Shown here piece by piece: positions 15,953 through 24,899 of a stretch of DNA of 64,000 nt. Under the pieces are notes generated by a model, which saw only the letters and a program-made list of their open reading frames with translations, made no database searches and was not told the DNA's origin. The stretch covers positions 620,001 through 684,000 of the forward strand of contig NZ_JAKNTK010000001.1 of assembly GCF_022440805.1 (NCBI RefSeq), in the 5' to 3' direction. Both the position numbers and the translations under genes were made by a program. Source of the stretch: Holdemania massiliensis (GTDB taxonomy: Bacteria; Bacillota_I; Bacilli_A; Erysipelotrichales; Erysipelotrichaceae). How positions within the stretch are numbered: position 1 is the stretch's first letter; each line of letters starts with the position of its first letter.

Positions 15953-17395
15953 ATGAAAGTTTTGATAGGAACCTTTGTCACAGAATCCAATGCCAACGTA
16001 CCGGCGAAAGCCCGGATGAACAATTATGATCTGGCCTTCGGCGATGACTGCATCCGCAAGATGAACGTTTCGGATATTTATGAGGAGGCTGGGATTGAAA
16101 TCGTGCCTTCGATTTATGCCGATGCTGGCGGAAACGGCGTGGTGACCAAAGAAGCCTTTGATTATATTGAAAGCTGTTTTGCCAAAGCTGTGCGTGAACA
16201 TCTGTCCGAGCTGGATGGCATCTATCTGTTTCTGCATGGCGCCAGTGAAGTGGAAGAGATCGGCTCCGGCGATCATCACATTTTAAAAACAATCCGGGAA
16301 ATCACCGGACCGTATCTGCCGATTGCCGTCGTCTGTGATCCGCATGGCAATCTCTGTCAGTCGTATGTGGAAAACTGCACGATTCTGCGCAGTTACCGCG
16401 AATCTCCGCACACCGATGCCCAGCAGTCCAAGCGCATCGTTTCCCAAATGCTTTGCGATCTGTTGAAGGATCGTCAGCACATTCATTCTGTCTATCGCAA
16501 GCTGCCGCTGATTCTGGGTGGGGAGCAGAGTGTGTCGGCCGATGAACCAGTGCTTTCCATCAATCGCTACATGGATGAATTAGAACAGGATCCGCGCATC
16601 CGCAGTGTTTCCTGGCATGTTGGCTACATTCGCCATGACTGTGACGTGGCTGGCTGCGGCATTGTCGTCGTTCCGCAGAACACGGAAGATCAGGCCTATG
16701 CTGAAACTATCGCCGATCAGCTGGCTGCCTATGTCTGGGACAAGCGGCATGAATTCCACTACACCGGATTAACGGCTCAGCCGGAAGAAGCCCTGACGAT
16801 GGCTTTAGAACTGGAAGGAAAACCGGCGATCATCACGGATTCCGGCGACAACGTGACTTCCGGCGCCACGGGATGGAACACGTTCATTCTGCGCCAGGTG
16901 CTGGCTCTTGCCGATTTGAAGAAGAAATTCCTGTTCGCAACGATCTGCGATCCGGACTGCTACAAACAACTTGAAGCGCTGCCTGACGGTACAGAAACGC
17001 AGATCACGCTCGGCACAGGCTATGACGAATACTCCGCTCCCCTCACCCTTGACGTGACGATTCAGTCGCATGGGGAACTGCGCGGCTTTATGTATCGGGA
17101 TCACAACAAGGCGTATGGCTATGCGGTCACCGTCAGCGTCAAGGGGATGCCGATCGACATCATGGTTGCTTCCAACCGTTATGCGATGGTGGAAATCCAT
17201 CAGTTTGTCGACGCCGGCATCAACCTGGACGATTACGATGTGATCGTCGTCAAGCAGGGCTACATTTTCCCGGAACTGAAAGAATATGGCAAGCTGTGCG
17301 TGATGTCCTTAACCGGCGGAGCAACGCCGCAGGACACGGCTTCCATTCCTTTCAAGAGCATTATGCGGCCAATGTTTCCGATCGATCAGATCTAA
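15953..17395 (+). CDS. M81 family metallopeptidase, paralogue 4 of 5
   Basis: 480 residues. Predicted zinc ligands Asp129 and His131 (CDPHGN) and His153 (SPHTD); GSGDHH and GDNVTSGATGWNTF are retained. It is closest by eye to copy 2. GGAGAAGAAGT precedes the ATG, which is unambiguous here since no in-frame start lies nearby. The 66-base gap from the M20 gene is the longest inside the operon; I saw no promoter or terminator in it. Predicted cytoplasmic. Confidence 0.88.
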   Translation: MKVLIGTFVTESNANVPAKARMNNYDLAFGDDCIRKMNVSDIYEEAGIEIVPSIYADAGGNGVVTKEAFDYIESCFAKAVREHLSELDGIYLFLHGASEVEEIGSGDHHILKTIREITGPYLPIAVVCDPHGNLCQSYVENCTILRSYRESPHTDAQQSKRIVSQMLCDLLKDRQHIHSVYRKLPLILGGEQSVSADEPVLSINRYMDELEQDPRIRSVSWHVGYIRHDCDVAGCGIVVVPQNTEDQAYAETIADQLAAYVWDKRHEFHYTGLTAQPEEALTMALELEGKPAIITDSGDNVTSGATGWNTFILRQVLALADLKKKFLFATICDPDCYKQLEALPDGTETQITLGTGYDEYSAPLTLDVTIQSHGELRGFMYRDHNKAYGYAVTVSVKGMPIDIMVASNRYAMVEIHQFVDAGINLDDYDVIVVKQGYIFPELKEYGKLCVMSLTGGATPQDTASIPFKSIMRPMFPIDQI

Positions 17396-17407
17396 GGGGC
17401 AAAAAAG

Positions 17408-18859
17408 ATGAAACCGATGAAAATTATCGCGGCGAAATTTACGCTGGAAGCCAATGAACATGTTCCGATGTTCTGCGATTTGGAGAATACCGCGCTTTCT
17501 TTTGGACAGGAAGCGCTCAGCCACATGCAGCTGGGCGAGGTGATCGACCGCTCGGATCTTGAACTGATTCCGGTGCTGTGCGCGGATGCCGGCTGCAGCG
17601 GAGTGATGCGCAAAGGGGCTTATGACTATCTGAAACAGCGCATTCTGAAAGCCGTACAGGCGCAGCTGCCGCAGTTGGACGGCATCTATCTGCATCTGCA
17701 TGGAGCCAGCTTTGTCGAGGAAATCGGCAGCGGAGAACAGGATCTTGTCCGGGCGATCCGCGAGCTGACCGGGCCGTATCTGCCGATTGCTGTAGCCTGC
17801 GATCCGCATGGCAATCTCACGCGGGAGTATGTGGAAAATACGACCTTTATCCGGTCTTATCGCCAGGCTCCGCATACCGACATCGCGCAGACGGTGCAGC
17901 GGACATTTCAGACGCTGATCGACCAGATTCAGCAGCCTCAGGGCGGCCGTCCGATTTACCGCAAACTGCCGCTGATCTTAGGTGGGGAACAGAGTGTATC
18001 GGCCGATGAACCGGTGCGTTCGATCAATCAGTTTATGGATGAGCTGGAGAAGGATCCGCGGATTTTAAGCTGTTCCTGGCATGTCGGCTATCTCCGTCAT
18101 GACTGTCCGGAAGCTGGGTGCGGCATCGTCGTGATTCCCGCCTCGCGGCAGGATCAGGCTTATGCGGAAACGGTTGCGGATCAGCTGGCGGCCTATGTGT
18201 GGGACAAACGTCATGAATTTCATTATACCGGAACGACAGCCAGTCCTGAACAGGCGCTTGAAATGGCGCTGAGCTTTGACGGCAAACCGGTCTTTATTAC
18301 CGATTCCGGCGACAATGTGACCTCCGGGGCGATGGGCGCGAATACCTTTATTCTGCGTCAGGCGCTGAAATGCGAAGCGAATCCAAAGAAGTTCTTGTTT
18401 GCGGCGATTCAGGATCCGGCAGCCTGCGCCCGGTTAGCGGATTGTCCGGTCGGCCAGAGCCTGAGCCTGCGTGTAGGGATGGGGCTGGATGAATACAGTG
18501 AGCCGGTCGATCTGACCGTCACCGTCCTGCATCATGGCCGTCAGGCTGGAACCGCGATGTATGGTGAGGAAGGCGACTACGGACCGATCGTGACTGTGCA
18601 TATTCAGGGCACCCAGATCGATCTGGCGATCACGGACAACAACCATTCCTTTGTGGAAGAGCGGCAGATCCAGGCGTGCGGAGTCAGTTGGGATGATTAC
18701 GATGTGATCGTCGTCAAGCAAGGCTACATCCATCCGGAAATGAAGGTCAAAGGCAAGCTGTGCGTGATGTCGCTGACTGGCGGCGCAACGCCGCAGGATA
18801 CCCGTCTGATTCCGTTCAAACGGATTCTGCGGCCAATGTATCCGATCGATGAAATCTAA
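17408..18859 (+). CDS. M81 family metallopeptidase, paralogue 5 of 5 (divergent)
   Basis: 483 residues and the most diverged copy. The predicted zinc ligands are kept: Asp132, His134 (CDPHGN) and His156 (APHTD). It differs elsewhere: the start reads KFTLEANEH where the others have TESNAN, and the loop GSGDHH of copies 1-4 is GSGEQD here, nearer to the DGE-x-D pattern of typical MlrC proteins. GAMGANTF replaces GATGWNTF. It may therefore act on another bond or be the ancestral form. It lies 12 bases after copy 4. GGGGC precedes the ATG. Confidence 0.87.
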   Translation: MKPMKIIAAKFTLEANEHVPMFCDLENTALSFGQEALSHMQLGEVIDRSDLELIPVLCADAGCSGVMRKGAYDYLKQRILKAVQAQLPQLDGIYLHLHGASFVEEIGSGEQDLVRAIRELTGPYLPIAVACDPHGNLTREYVENTTFIRSYRQAPHTDIAQTVQRTFQTLIDQIQQPQGGRPIYRKLPLILGGEQSVSADEPVRSINQFMDELEKDPRILSCSWHVGYLRHDCPEAGCGIVVIPASRQDQAYAETVADQLAAYVWDKRHEFHYTGTTASPEQALEMALSFDGKPVFITDSGDNVTSGAMGANTFILRQALKCEANPKKFLFAAIQDPAACARLADCPVGQSLSLRVGMGLDEYSEPVDLTVTVLHHGRQAGTAMYGEEGDYGPIVTVHIQGTQIDLAITDNNHSFVEERQIQACGVSWDDYDVIVVKQGYIHPEMKVKGKLCVMSLTGGATPQDTRLIPFKRILRPMYPIDEI

Positions 18860-18877
18860 GTGAAAGGAAGGAAATCT

Positions 18878-20293
18878 ATGCAGGAAAAATTCTTATGGGG
18901 TTCTGCGACCGCCGCCTATCAATGTGAGGGAGCCTGGAACGAGGACGGCAAGGGGCCAAGCATCTGGGATGAGTTCTGCCACAGTGAAAAGAACACGAAG
19001 GGCATTACCGGCGATGTATCCTGTGACTTCTATCATCATTACGAAGAAGATATTCGGATGATGGCCGAAGGAGGACAGAATACTTATCGCTTTTCAATCA
19101 GCTGGTCGCGCATCGTGCCCAAGGGTGACCGCGTGATCAATGAAAAAGGATTCGAGTTTTATGACAACGTATTAAGCGAATGCGAAAAATACGGCATTGT
19201 GCCGAATGTGACGCTGATTCACTATGATCTGCCGGATTATGTCGGCGCCCAGGGCGGCTGGTGCTGGGATGGGATTGCGGATGAGTTTGCCTACTACGCC
19301 GCGGCGGTATTCCGCCATTTCGGCGACCGCATTCCGCTTTATGTGACGATCAACGAGCCGACGCACAACGCGTCGTGCTGCTACATGGTTGGCAACTATC
19401 CGCCCAACGAGAAAGTCAATATGCAGCACTTCTGCCAATGCGCCTACAACATGGTGATGTGCAATGCCAAAGCGATCCGTGAATTCCGCAAGCTGAAGCT
19501 GAACGCTCAAATCGGTCTGGTCCATGCTTCCTGCAGTGCGGAAGCAATCTGTGATACGCCGGCCTATCGGGAAGCGGTGGAAAACGGCGATCTGTTCACC
19601 AATGACTGGGTGCTGGATCCGGCGATTAAAGGCGAGATTCCGCAGAAGCTGATCGAAAAGGTGAAGGCTTCAGGGATTGATCTGTCCTTTATGAAGGAAG
19701 AAGACCGGGCGATTATTCGTGAAAATACGATTGATTTCCTCGGCCAGAATGCCTACAGCCGACTGTTGGTCAAACCGTATGTTTCCGGAGAAACCTGCGC
19801 GACCGTCAACAATGCTGGCAATAACGATGGATCAGGCAAAGCGGCGAAGGAAGGCAAAACGGTCAAGGGCTGGTTCGAGTCGGATACCGATCCGGATGTT
19901 CCGCTGAATCCCTGGGGCCGGGAGATCTATCCGCAGTGCATTTACAACACCCTGATCAAACGGAAGCAGAAATATGGCGATATTCCGATCTACATTACGG
20001 AAAATGGTCATGGCGCGTATGATGTGGCGGATGAACAGGGCTATGTTGCGGATGATGATCGGATTCAGTTTCTCGACAATTTTCTTAAACAGATTCTCAA
20101 AGCCAAGGCAGAAGGGGTCAATGTCAAAGGCTACTATGTTTGGAGCACGATGGATCTTTACAGCTGGATTAACGGTTATCAAAAGCGGTATGGACTGGTG
20201 CGGGTGGATTATGATGATCCAAAGTTAAAGCGGACGCCGAAAAAGAGCTATTACTGGTATAAACAGTTTATTGAGGAACATCAGGATTTGTAA
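18878..20293 (+). CDS. GH1 6-phospho-beta-glycosidase, first copy
   Basis: A 471-residue family 1 glycoside hydrolase. The acid/base is Glu160 in TINEP and the nucleophile Glu375 in YITENG. The region DLYSWINGYQKRYG has Ser429, Lys436 and Tyr438 in the spacing of the phosphate-binding Ser-Lys-Tyr triad of 6-phospho-beta-galactosidase LacG; plain beta-glucosidases have Glu at the Ser position. It should therefore cut a beta-glycoside phosphorylated by a PTS on import. AAGGAAGG decides ATG 18878 over the in-frame GTG at 18860. It follows the fifth M81 gene by 18 bases, and control by an antiterminator of the BglG type fits its function. Confidence 0.9.
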   Translation: MQEKFLWGSATAAYQCEGAWNEDGKGPSIWDEFCHSEKNTKGITGDVSCDFYHHYEEDIRMMAEGGQNTYRFSISWSRIVPKGDRVINEKGFEFYDNVLSECEKYGIVPNVTLIHYDLPDYVGAQGGWCWDGIADEFAYYAAAVFRHFGDRIPLYVTINEPTHNASCCYMVGNYPPNEKVNMQHFCQCAYNMVMCNAKAIREFRKLKLNAQIGLVHASCSAEAICDTPAYREAVENGDLFTNDWVLDPAIKGEIPQKLIEKVKASGIDLSFMKEEDRAIIRENTIDFLGQNAYSRLLVKPYVSGETCATVNNAGNNDGSGKAAKEGKTVKGWFESDTDPDVPLNPWGREIYPQCIYNTLIKRKQKYGDIPIYITENGHGAYDVADEQGYVADDDRIQFLDNFLKQILKAKAEGVNVKGYYVWSTMDLYSWINGYQKRYGLVRVDYDDPKLKRTPKKSYYWYKQFIEEHQDL

Positions 20294-20319
20294 GCAATAA
20301 GAAAGCGGAGGTGAATGAT

Positions 20320-21723
20320 ATGAAACAACAGCCATTTTTATGGGGCAGCGCCACGGCTGCCTACCAATGTGAAGGTGCCTGGAATCTGGATGGCAAAGGA
20401 CTGGGTGAATGGGATGTCTTTTCGCATGAAAGTCCGCTGAATATCAACGGAGCAACGGGCGATGTGTCGTGTGATTTTTATCATCATTACGAAGAAGATA
20501 TTCGGATGATGAAGGAAGGCGGCCAGAATTCTTATCGTTTTTCATTATCTTGGTGCCGGATTTTGCCGGAGGGCCGGGGACGGATTAACGAGCAGGGAAT
20601 CGCGTTTTATAATCGGGTGATCGACTGTTGTCTGGAGAATGGACTGGAGCCGAACGTTACTTTATTCCACTACGATCTGCCGCAGGCATTGGCAGCCGAG
20701 GGCGGCTGGGCAAACCGGGCGATTGTCGAAGCGTTTGAAGAATATGCCAAGGTGTGCTTTCAGGCGTTTGGGGATCGGGTTCAGTTATGGGTCACGATCA
20801 ATGAGCCGAAATATTATGCTTATTGCAGCAACATGGTCGGCAACTATCCGCCAAATCACAAACTTGATTTTGACCGATATTTCAGAACCCTTTACCATGA
20901 AGCGCTGGCGAGTGCCCGGGCGACGGCGGTTTATCATCAATTGAAGCTGGATGGACAGATTGGGATTGTTCATGACAGCAGCAATGTGGAAGTCGCGCCG
21001 CAGACAAAACAGCCTGAACGGATTCGGATGATCGCCGATTTGTTTTATAACCGGCTGATTCTGGATACTGCAATTCGCGGTGAACTGCCGGGTATGCTTG
21101 TGCCGTTTCTGCAGGAAAACGAAATCGATACGTCGTATATTCAGTCGTCAGACGCGCTGATCTTCGCTCAGGGAAAAGTGGATTTTTTGGGATTAAACGT
21201 ATATAATCGTTTTTACATTACGGATTATACTGAAGGGGAAACCGAAGTTTTCCACAATAATCAAGGTGCGGGATCGAAGGCTAAGGAAGGAATTCGGATT
21301 CAGAACTGGTATGAGACGACCGTGGATCCGACAACAAAGCGGAATCTGTGGGGAAGAGAAATTTATCCGCGGTGCATGTTGAATACCTTGTTGGAAATTA
21401 AGGAGCGTTATGGCGATATTTCGGTTTATATTACAGAGAATGGACATGGCTGTTATGAAACTCCGGATGAAAACGGCATGGTTCAGGATGATGAACGCAT
21501 TGAAATGATGCAGGGGTATATCGACTATATGTTTAAGGCGATGGAGCTTGGTTGTCAAGTGCGGGGATATTATGCCTGGAGCACGATGGATTTATACAGC
21601 TGGGTCAACGGCTATGAAAAGCGGTATGGTTTAGTTCGCGTCGATTTTGACAACGACTGCCGCCGGACACCGAAGAAGAGTTATTTCTGGTATCAGAAGC
21701 TGATTCAGGAGCATCAAAAATAA
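20320..21723 (+). CDS. GH1 6-phospho-beta-glycosidase, second copy
   Basis: 467 residues, a paralogue of the preceding gene. Acid/base Glu162 (TINEP), nucleophile Glu373 (YITENG), and the phosphate triad Ser427, Lys434 and Tyr436 in YSWVNGYEKRYG. It has a cytoplasmic N-terminus (MKQQPFLWGSATAAYQ). GCGGAGGTG fits ATG 20320 better than the in-frame GTG at 20311. It is the last gene of the operon; a terminator follows 32 bases later. Two similar enzymes side by side suggest two aglycone or sugar types. Confidence 0.9.
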   Translation: MKQQPFLWGSATAAYQCEGAWNLDGKGLGEWDVFSHESPLNINGATGDVSCDFYHHYEEDIRMMKEGGQNSYRFSLSWCRILPEGRGRINEQGIAFYNRVIDCCLENGLEPNVTLFHYDLPQALAAEGGWANRAIVEAFEEYAKVCFQAFGDRVQLWVTINEPKYYAYCSNMVGNYPPNHKLDFDRYFRTLYHEALASARATAVYHQLKLDGQIGIVHDSSNVEVAPQTKQPERIRMIADLFYNRLILDTAIRGELPGMLVPFLQENEIDTSYIQSSDALIFAQGKVDFLGLNVYNRFYITDYTEGETEVFHNNQGAGSKAKEGIRIQNWYETTVDPTTKRNLWGREIYPRCMLNTLLEIKERYGDISVYITENGHGCYETPDENGMVQDDERIEMMQGYIDYMFKAMELGCQVRGYYAWSTMDLYSWVNGYEKRYGLVRVDFDNDCRRTPKKSYFWYQKLIQEHQK

Positions 21724-21754
21724 TTTTTCTTGCCCTTTCAATCTGTTGGATATG

Positions 21755-21787
21755 AAAAGCGCAGAGTCTTTCTTCTCTGCGTTTTTT
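21755..21787 (+). terminator. Terminator between the operon and the convergent UDG-like gene
   Basis: AAAAGCGCAGAG pairs with CTCTGCGTTTTT (one G-T wobble), with T-runs on both strands, so it can serve both the operon and the minus-strand gene. Confidence 0.85.
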
Positions 21788-21814
21788 AAGTTTGGCTTTA
21801 CAAATAGAAGAGAA

Positions 21815-22411
21815 TTATACCTGGATCAGCTTCAGCATCAAGGCAATATCTTCCGCCGCCATAGCAAATTTGGATTTCTCAATCAAGATATTCTTTCCGG
21901 TCATGATATAGGAAGGAAGGATGCGAATGTCGCCATAGTATAGCTCAGTATTGCGCAGCTTGTAGGTCGAAATTGCCGGCACAATGTTCTTCTTTATCGT
22001 CTTCTTCGTTATTTTATTGAATGCTTTTTTTGCCACATCGCCCATTAAGAGAATGACTTGAAGTTGTGGAAATAAGGATAGTTCTTGTTCTAAATAAGGC
22101 AGGCTTCTTTCCAATGCGCTGTTTTCCACAGTATAGCCTGTCTTGGGAATCTTGACAGCATTGGTAATGTAGATCCCTATATCTAATAAGTCCTGAATCT
22201 TTGTGACTGACAATCCAGCTTCACGAAAGAGTGGGATTGTGGTTGACAGGTAGTCGGCATGAGATGAACCATAAAAATCCTGACTGGGGTCTTGCGGTAC
22301 GATCTCATTGATCAGCACAGCACGGATAATCTGAGGATTTAGATCAACATCATTAAGCTGGATAACATTCTCCAAGCCCACAGTTTTTTCGAGTTCTGTT
22401 TTTATGTTCAT
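21815..22411 (-). CDS. Uracil-DNA glycosylase family-like protein
   Basis: 198 residues on the minus strand, with an AAGGAG ribosome site. It resembles small proteins of the uracil-DNA glycosylase superfamily: DFYGSSHADYLS near residue 45, a central GIYITNAVKIPK segment and VILLMGDVAKKAFN as the beta-strand with its glycine. The C-terminal motif, HPSP in active family members, reads RILPSYIMTG here, so the DNA-intercalating His is missing. It may be a non-canonical member or a binding protein without base-excision activity. It converges on the peptidase operon and is transcribed alone. Confidence 0.6.
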   Translation of the reverse strand: MNIKTELEKTVGLENVIQLNDVDLNPQIIRAVLINEIVPQDPSQDFYGSSHADYLSTTIPLFREAGLSVTKIQDLLDIGIYITNAVKIPKTGYTVENSALERSLPYLEQELSLFPQLQVILLMGDVAKKAFNKITKKTIKKNIVPAISTYKLRNTELYYGDIRILPSYIMTGKNILIEKSKFAMAAEDIALMLKLIQV

Positions 22412-22646
22412 GCTTGTTCTCCTTCGGTTACTTTTGCTTTGATCTTATTATAAAGGGGATTTGTTGACAACGGAATGTCAGGATTGAATCATAAACTTTG
22501 TATGAATCATTTTTACTTGCATAATCAGATTAGTAATGCTGAAATGATTGTTTTATTGAGTTTGTTTTTTAACTCATTTAAGTTTGCTTCGAAATGCGGT
22601 ACAATCATTATTATGATTACAGGGGGATAAGTTTAATTTAAAATAT

Positions 22647-22675
22647 TAAATCGTGATTTACTAAATCATGATTTA
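22647..22675 (+). promoter_or_regulatory. Two tandem palindromic operators before the DUF234 ATPase
   Basis: TAAATCGTGATTTA (22647-22660) and TAAATCATGATTTA (22662-22675) are 14-base dyads separated by one base; the second is a perfect palindrome. They lie just upstream of the GAGGAG ribosome site, so a bound repressor would block transcription or early elongation. Confidence 0.7.
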
Positions 22676-22692
22676 ATTGAGGAGAATTTGTT

Positions 22693-24150
22693 ATGGATAT
22701 TGGAAGATTGGAAGAGTTAGAGTTTTTAGAAAGAAGGTACAAGTCAACCTCTAGTCAACTTGTACTTCTTTATGGCAGAAAAAGACTGGGGAAGACAGAG
22801 GTGCTATGCAAATTTTGTGAAGGAAAAGCTCATATTTATTATGCCTGTCAAGAAATCTCAGATCGATGGCAATTGAAGTGGTTTTCAGAAAAACTATTAA
22901 ATGAAAAAATTTCTGCCAGTGCTTATATCCAACAATTCGACGATTGGGAAAAAGCATTTCGTGCAATCCTTGAATTACCTTATCATGAAGCAAAAAAACT
23001 AGTCGTGATCGACGAATTTCCTTACATGTGTAAAAATAATCCAAGCATTCCTTCAATTTTACAAAATTTATGGGACGAGATCTTAAAAGACTCAAATGTA
23101 ATGCTTATTTTATGTGGCAGTGCTATGAGCTTCATTGAAAAAGATTTATTAGCGGAGAAAAATCCGTTATATGGCAGAGCAACAGGGATTTATAAGATGA
23201 CAGAGATGAATTTTTATGAAGCCAGTCAATTCTTTCCTAACTATTCCGATGAAGATAAGGTGCTGACTTATTCCATTCTTGGCGGTATACCCCATTATCT
23301 GCGTCAATTCAATTCTAATATGTCCTTGTCAGATAATATTAAACAAAATATTTTGTCGAAAGGCTGTGCGCTGTACACTGAAGTTGATTTTCTATTAAAA
23401 CAGGAGCTTCGTGAAACTGCAATTTATAACTCAATTATCGAAGCAGTAGCGATGGGAAGCACTCGTCTGAATGAAATTAGTCAGAAATCTTGGGTTGAGA
23501 ATAGTGCGAAAACAGGTGTTTATCTAAAAAATCTGATAGAATTGGGATTGGTTGAACGCGAATTTTCTGTAGATGCAGGGGTGCAGGAACGAATTAAACC
23601 GAATCGAGGTATTTATCATTTGACGGATAACTATTTTCGATTCTGGTATGCTTTTGTTTATAGTCATTATTCTGAGTTGGAAACTGGAGATGTCGACGGA
23701 GTCTATAATTATGTTGTTGCGCCTCAATTGCATCAATTTGCTTCTTTTACTTTTGAGGATATCTGCAGACAATACATGCAGCGTCTGCAAAAAGAAAATA
23801 AACTGCCATTTCGCTTTTCTAAAATGGGAAGATGGACAGGAAAAACGACGGTCAGAGATAAATCGAGTGACGCTGGATATCGAGTTGCTGAAACGGAAAT
23901 CGATATTCTTGCCCTGTCTCAGGATAAGAAAAAAACTCTTGTTGGAGAGTGTAAATTTAAAAAGACAGCGTTTAACTATTCAGAGTATTTAGATGTCAGC
24001 GCAAAGTTAACACCGCTTAAAGCGCAAAGTGAATTTTATTATGCCTTATTTTCGCAATCAGGATTTGATGATCTGCTTCAAAAACAAGCAGAGAGTGATG
24101 ATCATTTAACTTTATATTCGTTGGATTCCATCGTCAAAGGCATTGTTTAA
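22693..24150 (+). CDS. ATP-binding protein of the archaeal-ATPase / DUF234 family
   Basis: 485 residues. The N-terminal P-loop ATPase domain starts with the family's typical opening and Walker A (LLYGRKRLGKTEV, about residues 24-36); Walker B is KLVVIDEFPYM (about 107-117) and the sensor strand LILCGSAMSF. A winged helix follows near residues 250-300, and the DUF234 nuclease-like C-terminal domain has a D...ECKF pattern (EIDILALSQ and LVGECKFKK), as in PD-(D/E)xK folds. The function of the family is unknown; defence or toxin-like roles have been guessed. The composition is AT-richer than the neighbouring operon, and the gene has its own operators, both pointing to a mobile accessory gene. Confidence 0.85.
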   Translation: MDIGRLEELEFLERRYKSTSSQLVLLYGRKRLGKTEVLCKFCEGKAHIYYACQEISDRWQLKWFSEKLLNEKISASAYIQQFDDWEKAFRAILELPYHEAKKLVVIDEFPYMCKNNPSIPSILQNLWDEILKDSNVMLILCGSAMSFIEKDLLAEKNPLYGRATGIYKMTEMNFYEASQFFPNYSDEDKVLTYSILGGIPHYLRQFNSNMSLSDNIKQNILSKGCALYTEVDFLLKQELRETAIYNSIIEAVAMGSTRLNEISQKSWVENSAKTGVYLKNLIELGLVEREFSVDAGVQERIKPNRGIYHLTDNYFRFWYAFVYSHYSELETGDVDGVYNYVVAPQLHQFASFTFEDICRQYMQRLQKENKLPFRFSKMGRWTGKTTVRDKSSDAGYRVAETEIDILALSQDKKKTLVGECKFKKTAFNYSEYLDVSAKLTPLKAQSEFYYALFSQSGFDDLLQKQAESDDHLTLYSLDSIVKGIV

Positions 24151-24212
24151 CACTTTTGATTTTTGATGGAATTCTATTGTAATCAAAATAAACATCTTGA
24201 TCGATATCAGGG

Positions 24213-24240
24213 TTGTAAGATCAGGAAAATCCGATATAAT
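24213..24240 (+). promoter_or_regulatory. Promoter of the threonylcarbamoyl-AMP synthase gene
   Basis: TTGTAA (24213-24218) and TATAAT (24235-24240) with a 16-base spacer; the start would be near 24247, about 20 bases before the ATG. Confidence 0.6.
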
Positions 24241-24267
24241 GAATCTGGAAAGAAATCGGGTGAAAAC

Positions 24268-24876
24268 ATGGAAACACAGCGTTTAACAAAGAAAGACAGC
24301 GCTCAAATTGTAGAAATATTAAACCGGGGCGGAGTTGTGGCCTTTCCGACCGATACCGTTTATGGCTTGGCGGTTCGCTATGATTTAAAAGAAGCCATTT
24401 TAAGGATGAAGGAAGCCAAACAAAGACCGGAAACCAAACCTTTTCCCATGATGGTTTCATCAAAAGCACAGATTGAACGAGTCGCCGTTACGGATGAGCG
24501 TTCCCGCAAACTGATCGATCATTGGATGCCTGGGGCTTTAACTTTAATTTTTAACAAAAAACCGGAAATTGATGAATTGGTGACCAATGGTTTTTCGACC
24601 ATTGGAATTCGGATGCCGGATGATGAATTTGTTTTGGAGCTCATCAATCGTGTGGGTGTTCCGCTGTTAGTGCCGAGTGCCAATATAAGCGGTCAGCCAT
24701 CCTGTACGACTTCGGAAGATGTGCTGAAACAGTTGGAGGGCAGAATTGATGCAGTAGTGCTGGGAGAAAGCGGAGCGAGCACATCCAGTACGGTCTGTGA
24801 TACGACCGGGACTGAACTGAAGATTCTGCGCCAGGGTCCAATCAAACTGGAAGATTTGGAAGCAACAATAAAATAA
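24268..24876 (+). CDS. L-threonylcarbamoyladenylate synthase (Sua5/YciO/YrdC family)
   Basis: A 202-residue single-domain YrdC-type enzyme which makes threonylcarbamoyl-AMP from Thr, bicarbonate and ATP for the t6A modification of ANN-decoding tRNAs. The nucleotide-binding N-terminus has GGVVAFPTDTVYGLAV; MMVSSKAQIERVA and PGALTLIF are family motifs, and PSANISGQPS with the later RQGPI complete the site. The extra C-terminal Sua5 domain is absent, as in YrdC. An open frame runs upstream to 24163, but the promoter at 24213-24240 makes ATG 24268 the start. rpiB follows by 23 bases, a common pairing in Firmicutes. Confidence 0.9.
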   Translation: METQRLTKKDSAQIVEILNRGGVVAFPTDTVYGLAVRYDLKEAILRMKEAKQRPETKPFPMMVSSKAQIERVAVTDERSRKLIDHWMPGALTLIFNKKPEIDELVTNGFSTIGIRMPDDEFVLELINRVGVPLLVPSANISGQPSCTTSEDVLKQLEGRIDAVVLGESGASTSSTVCDTTGTELKILRQGPIKLEDLEATIK

Positions 24877-24899
24877 TAGGAAGAAAGAAGGAGAATTCT

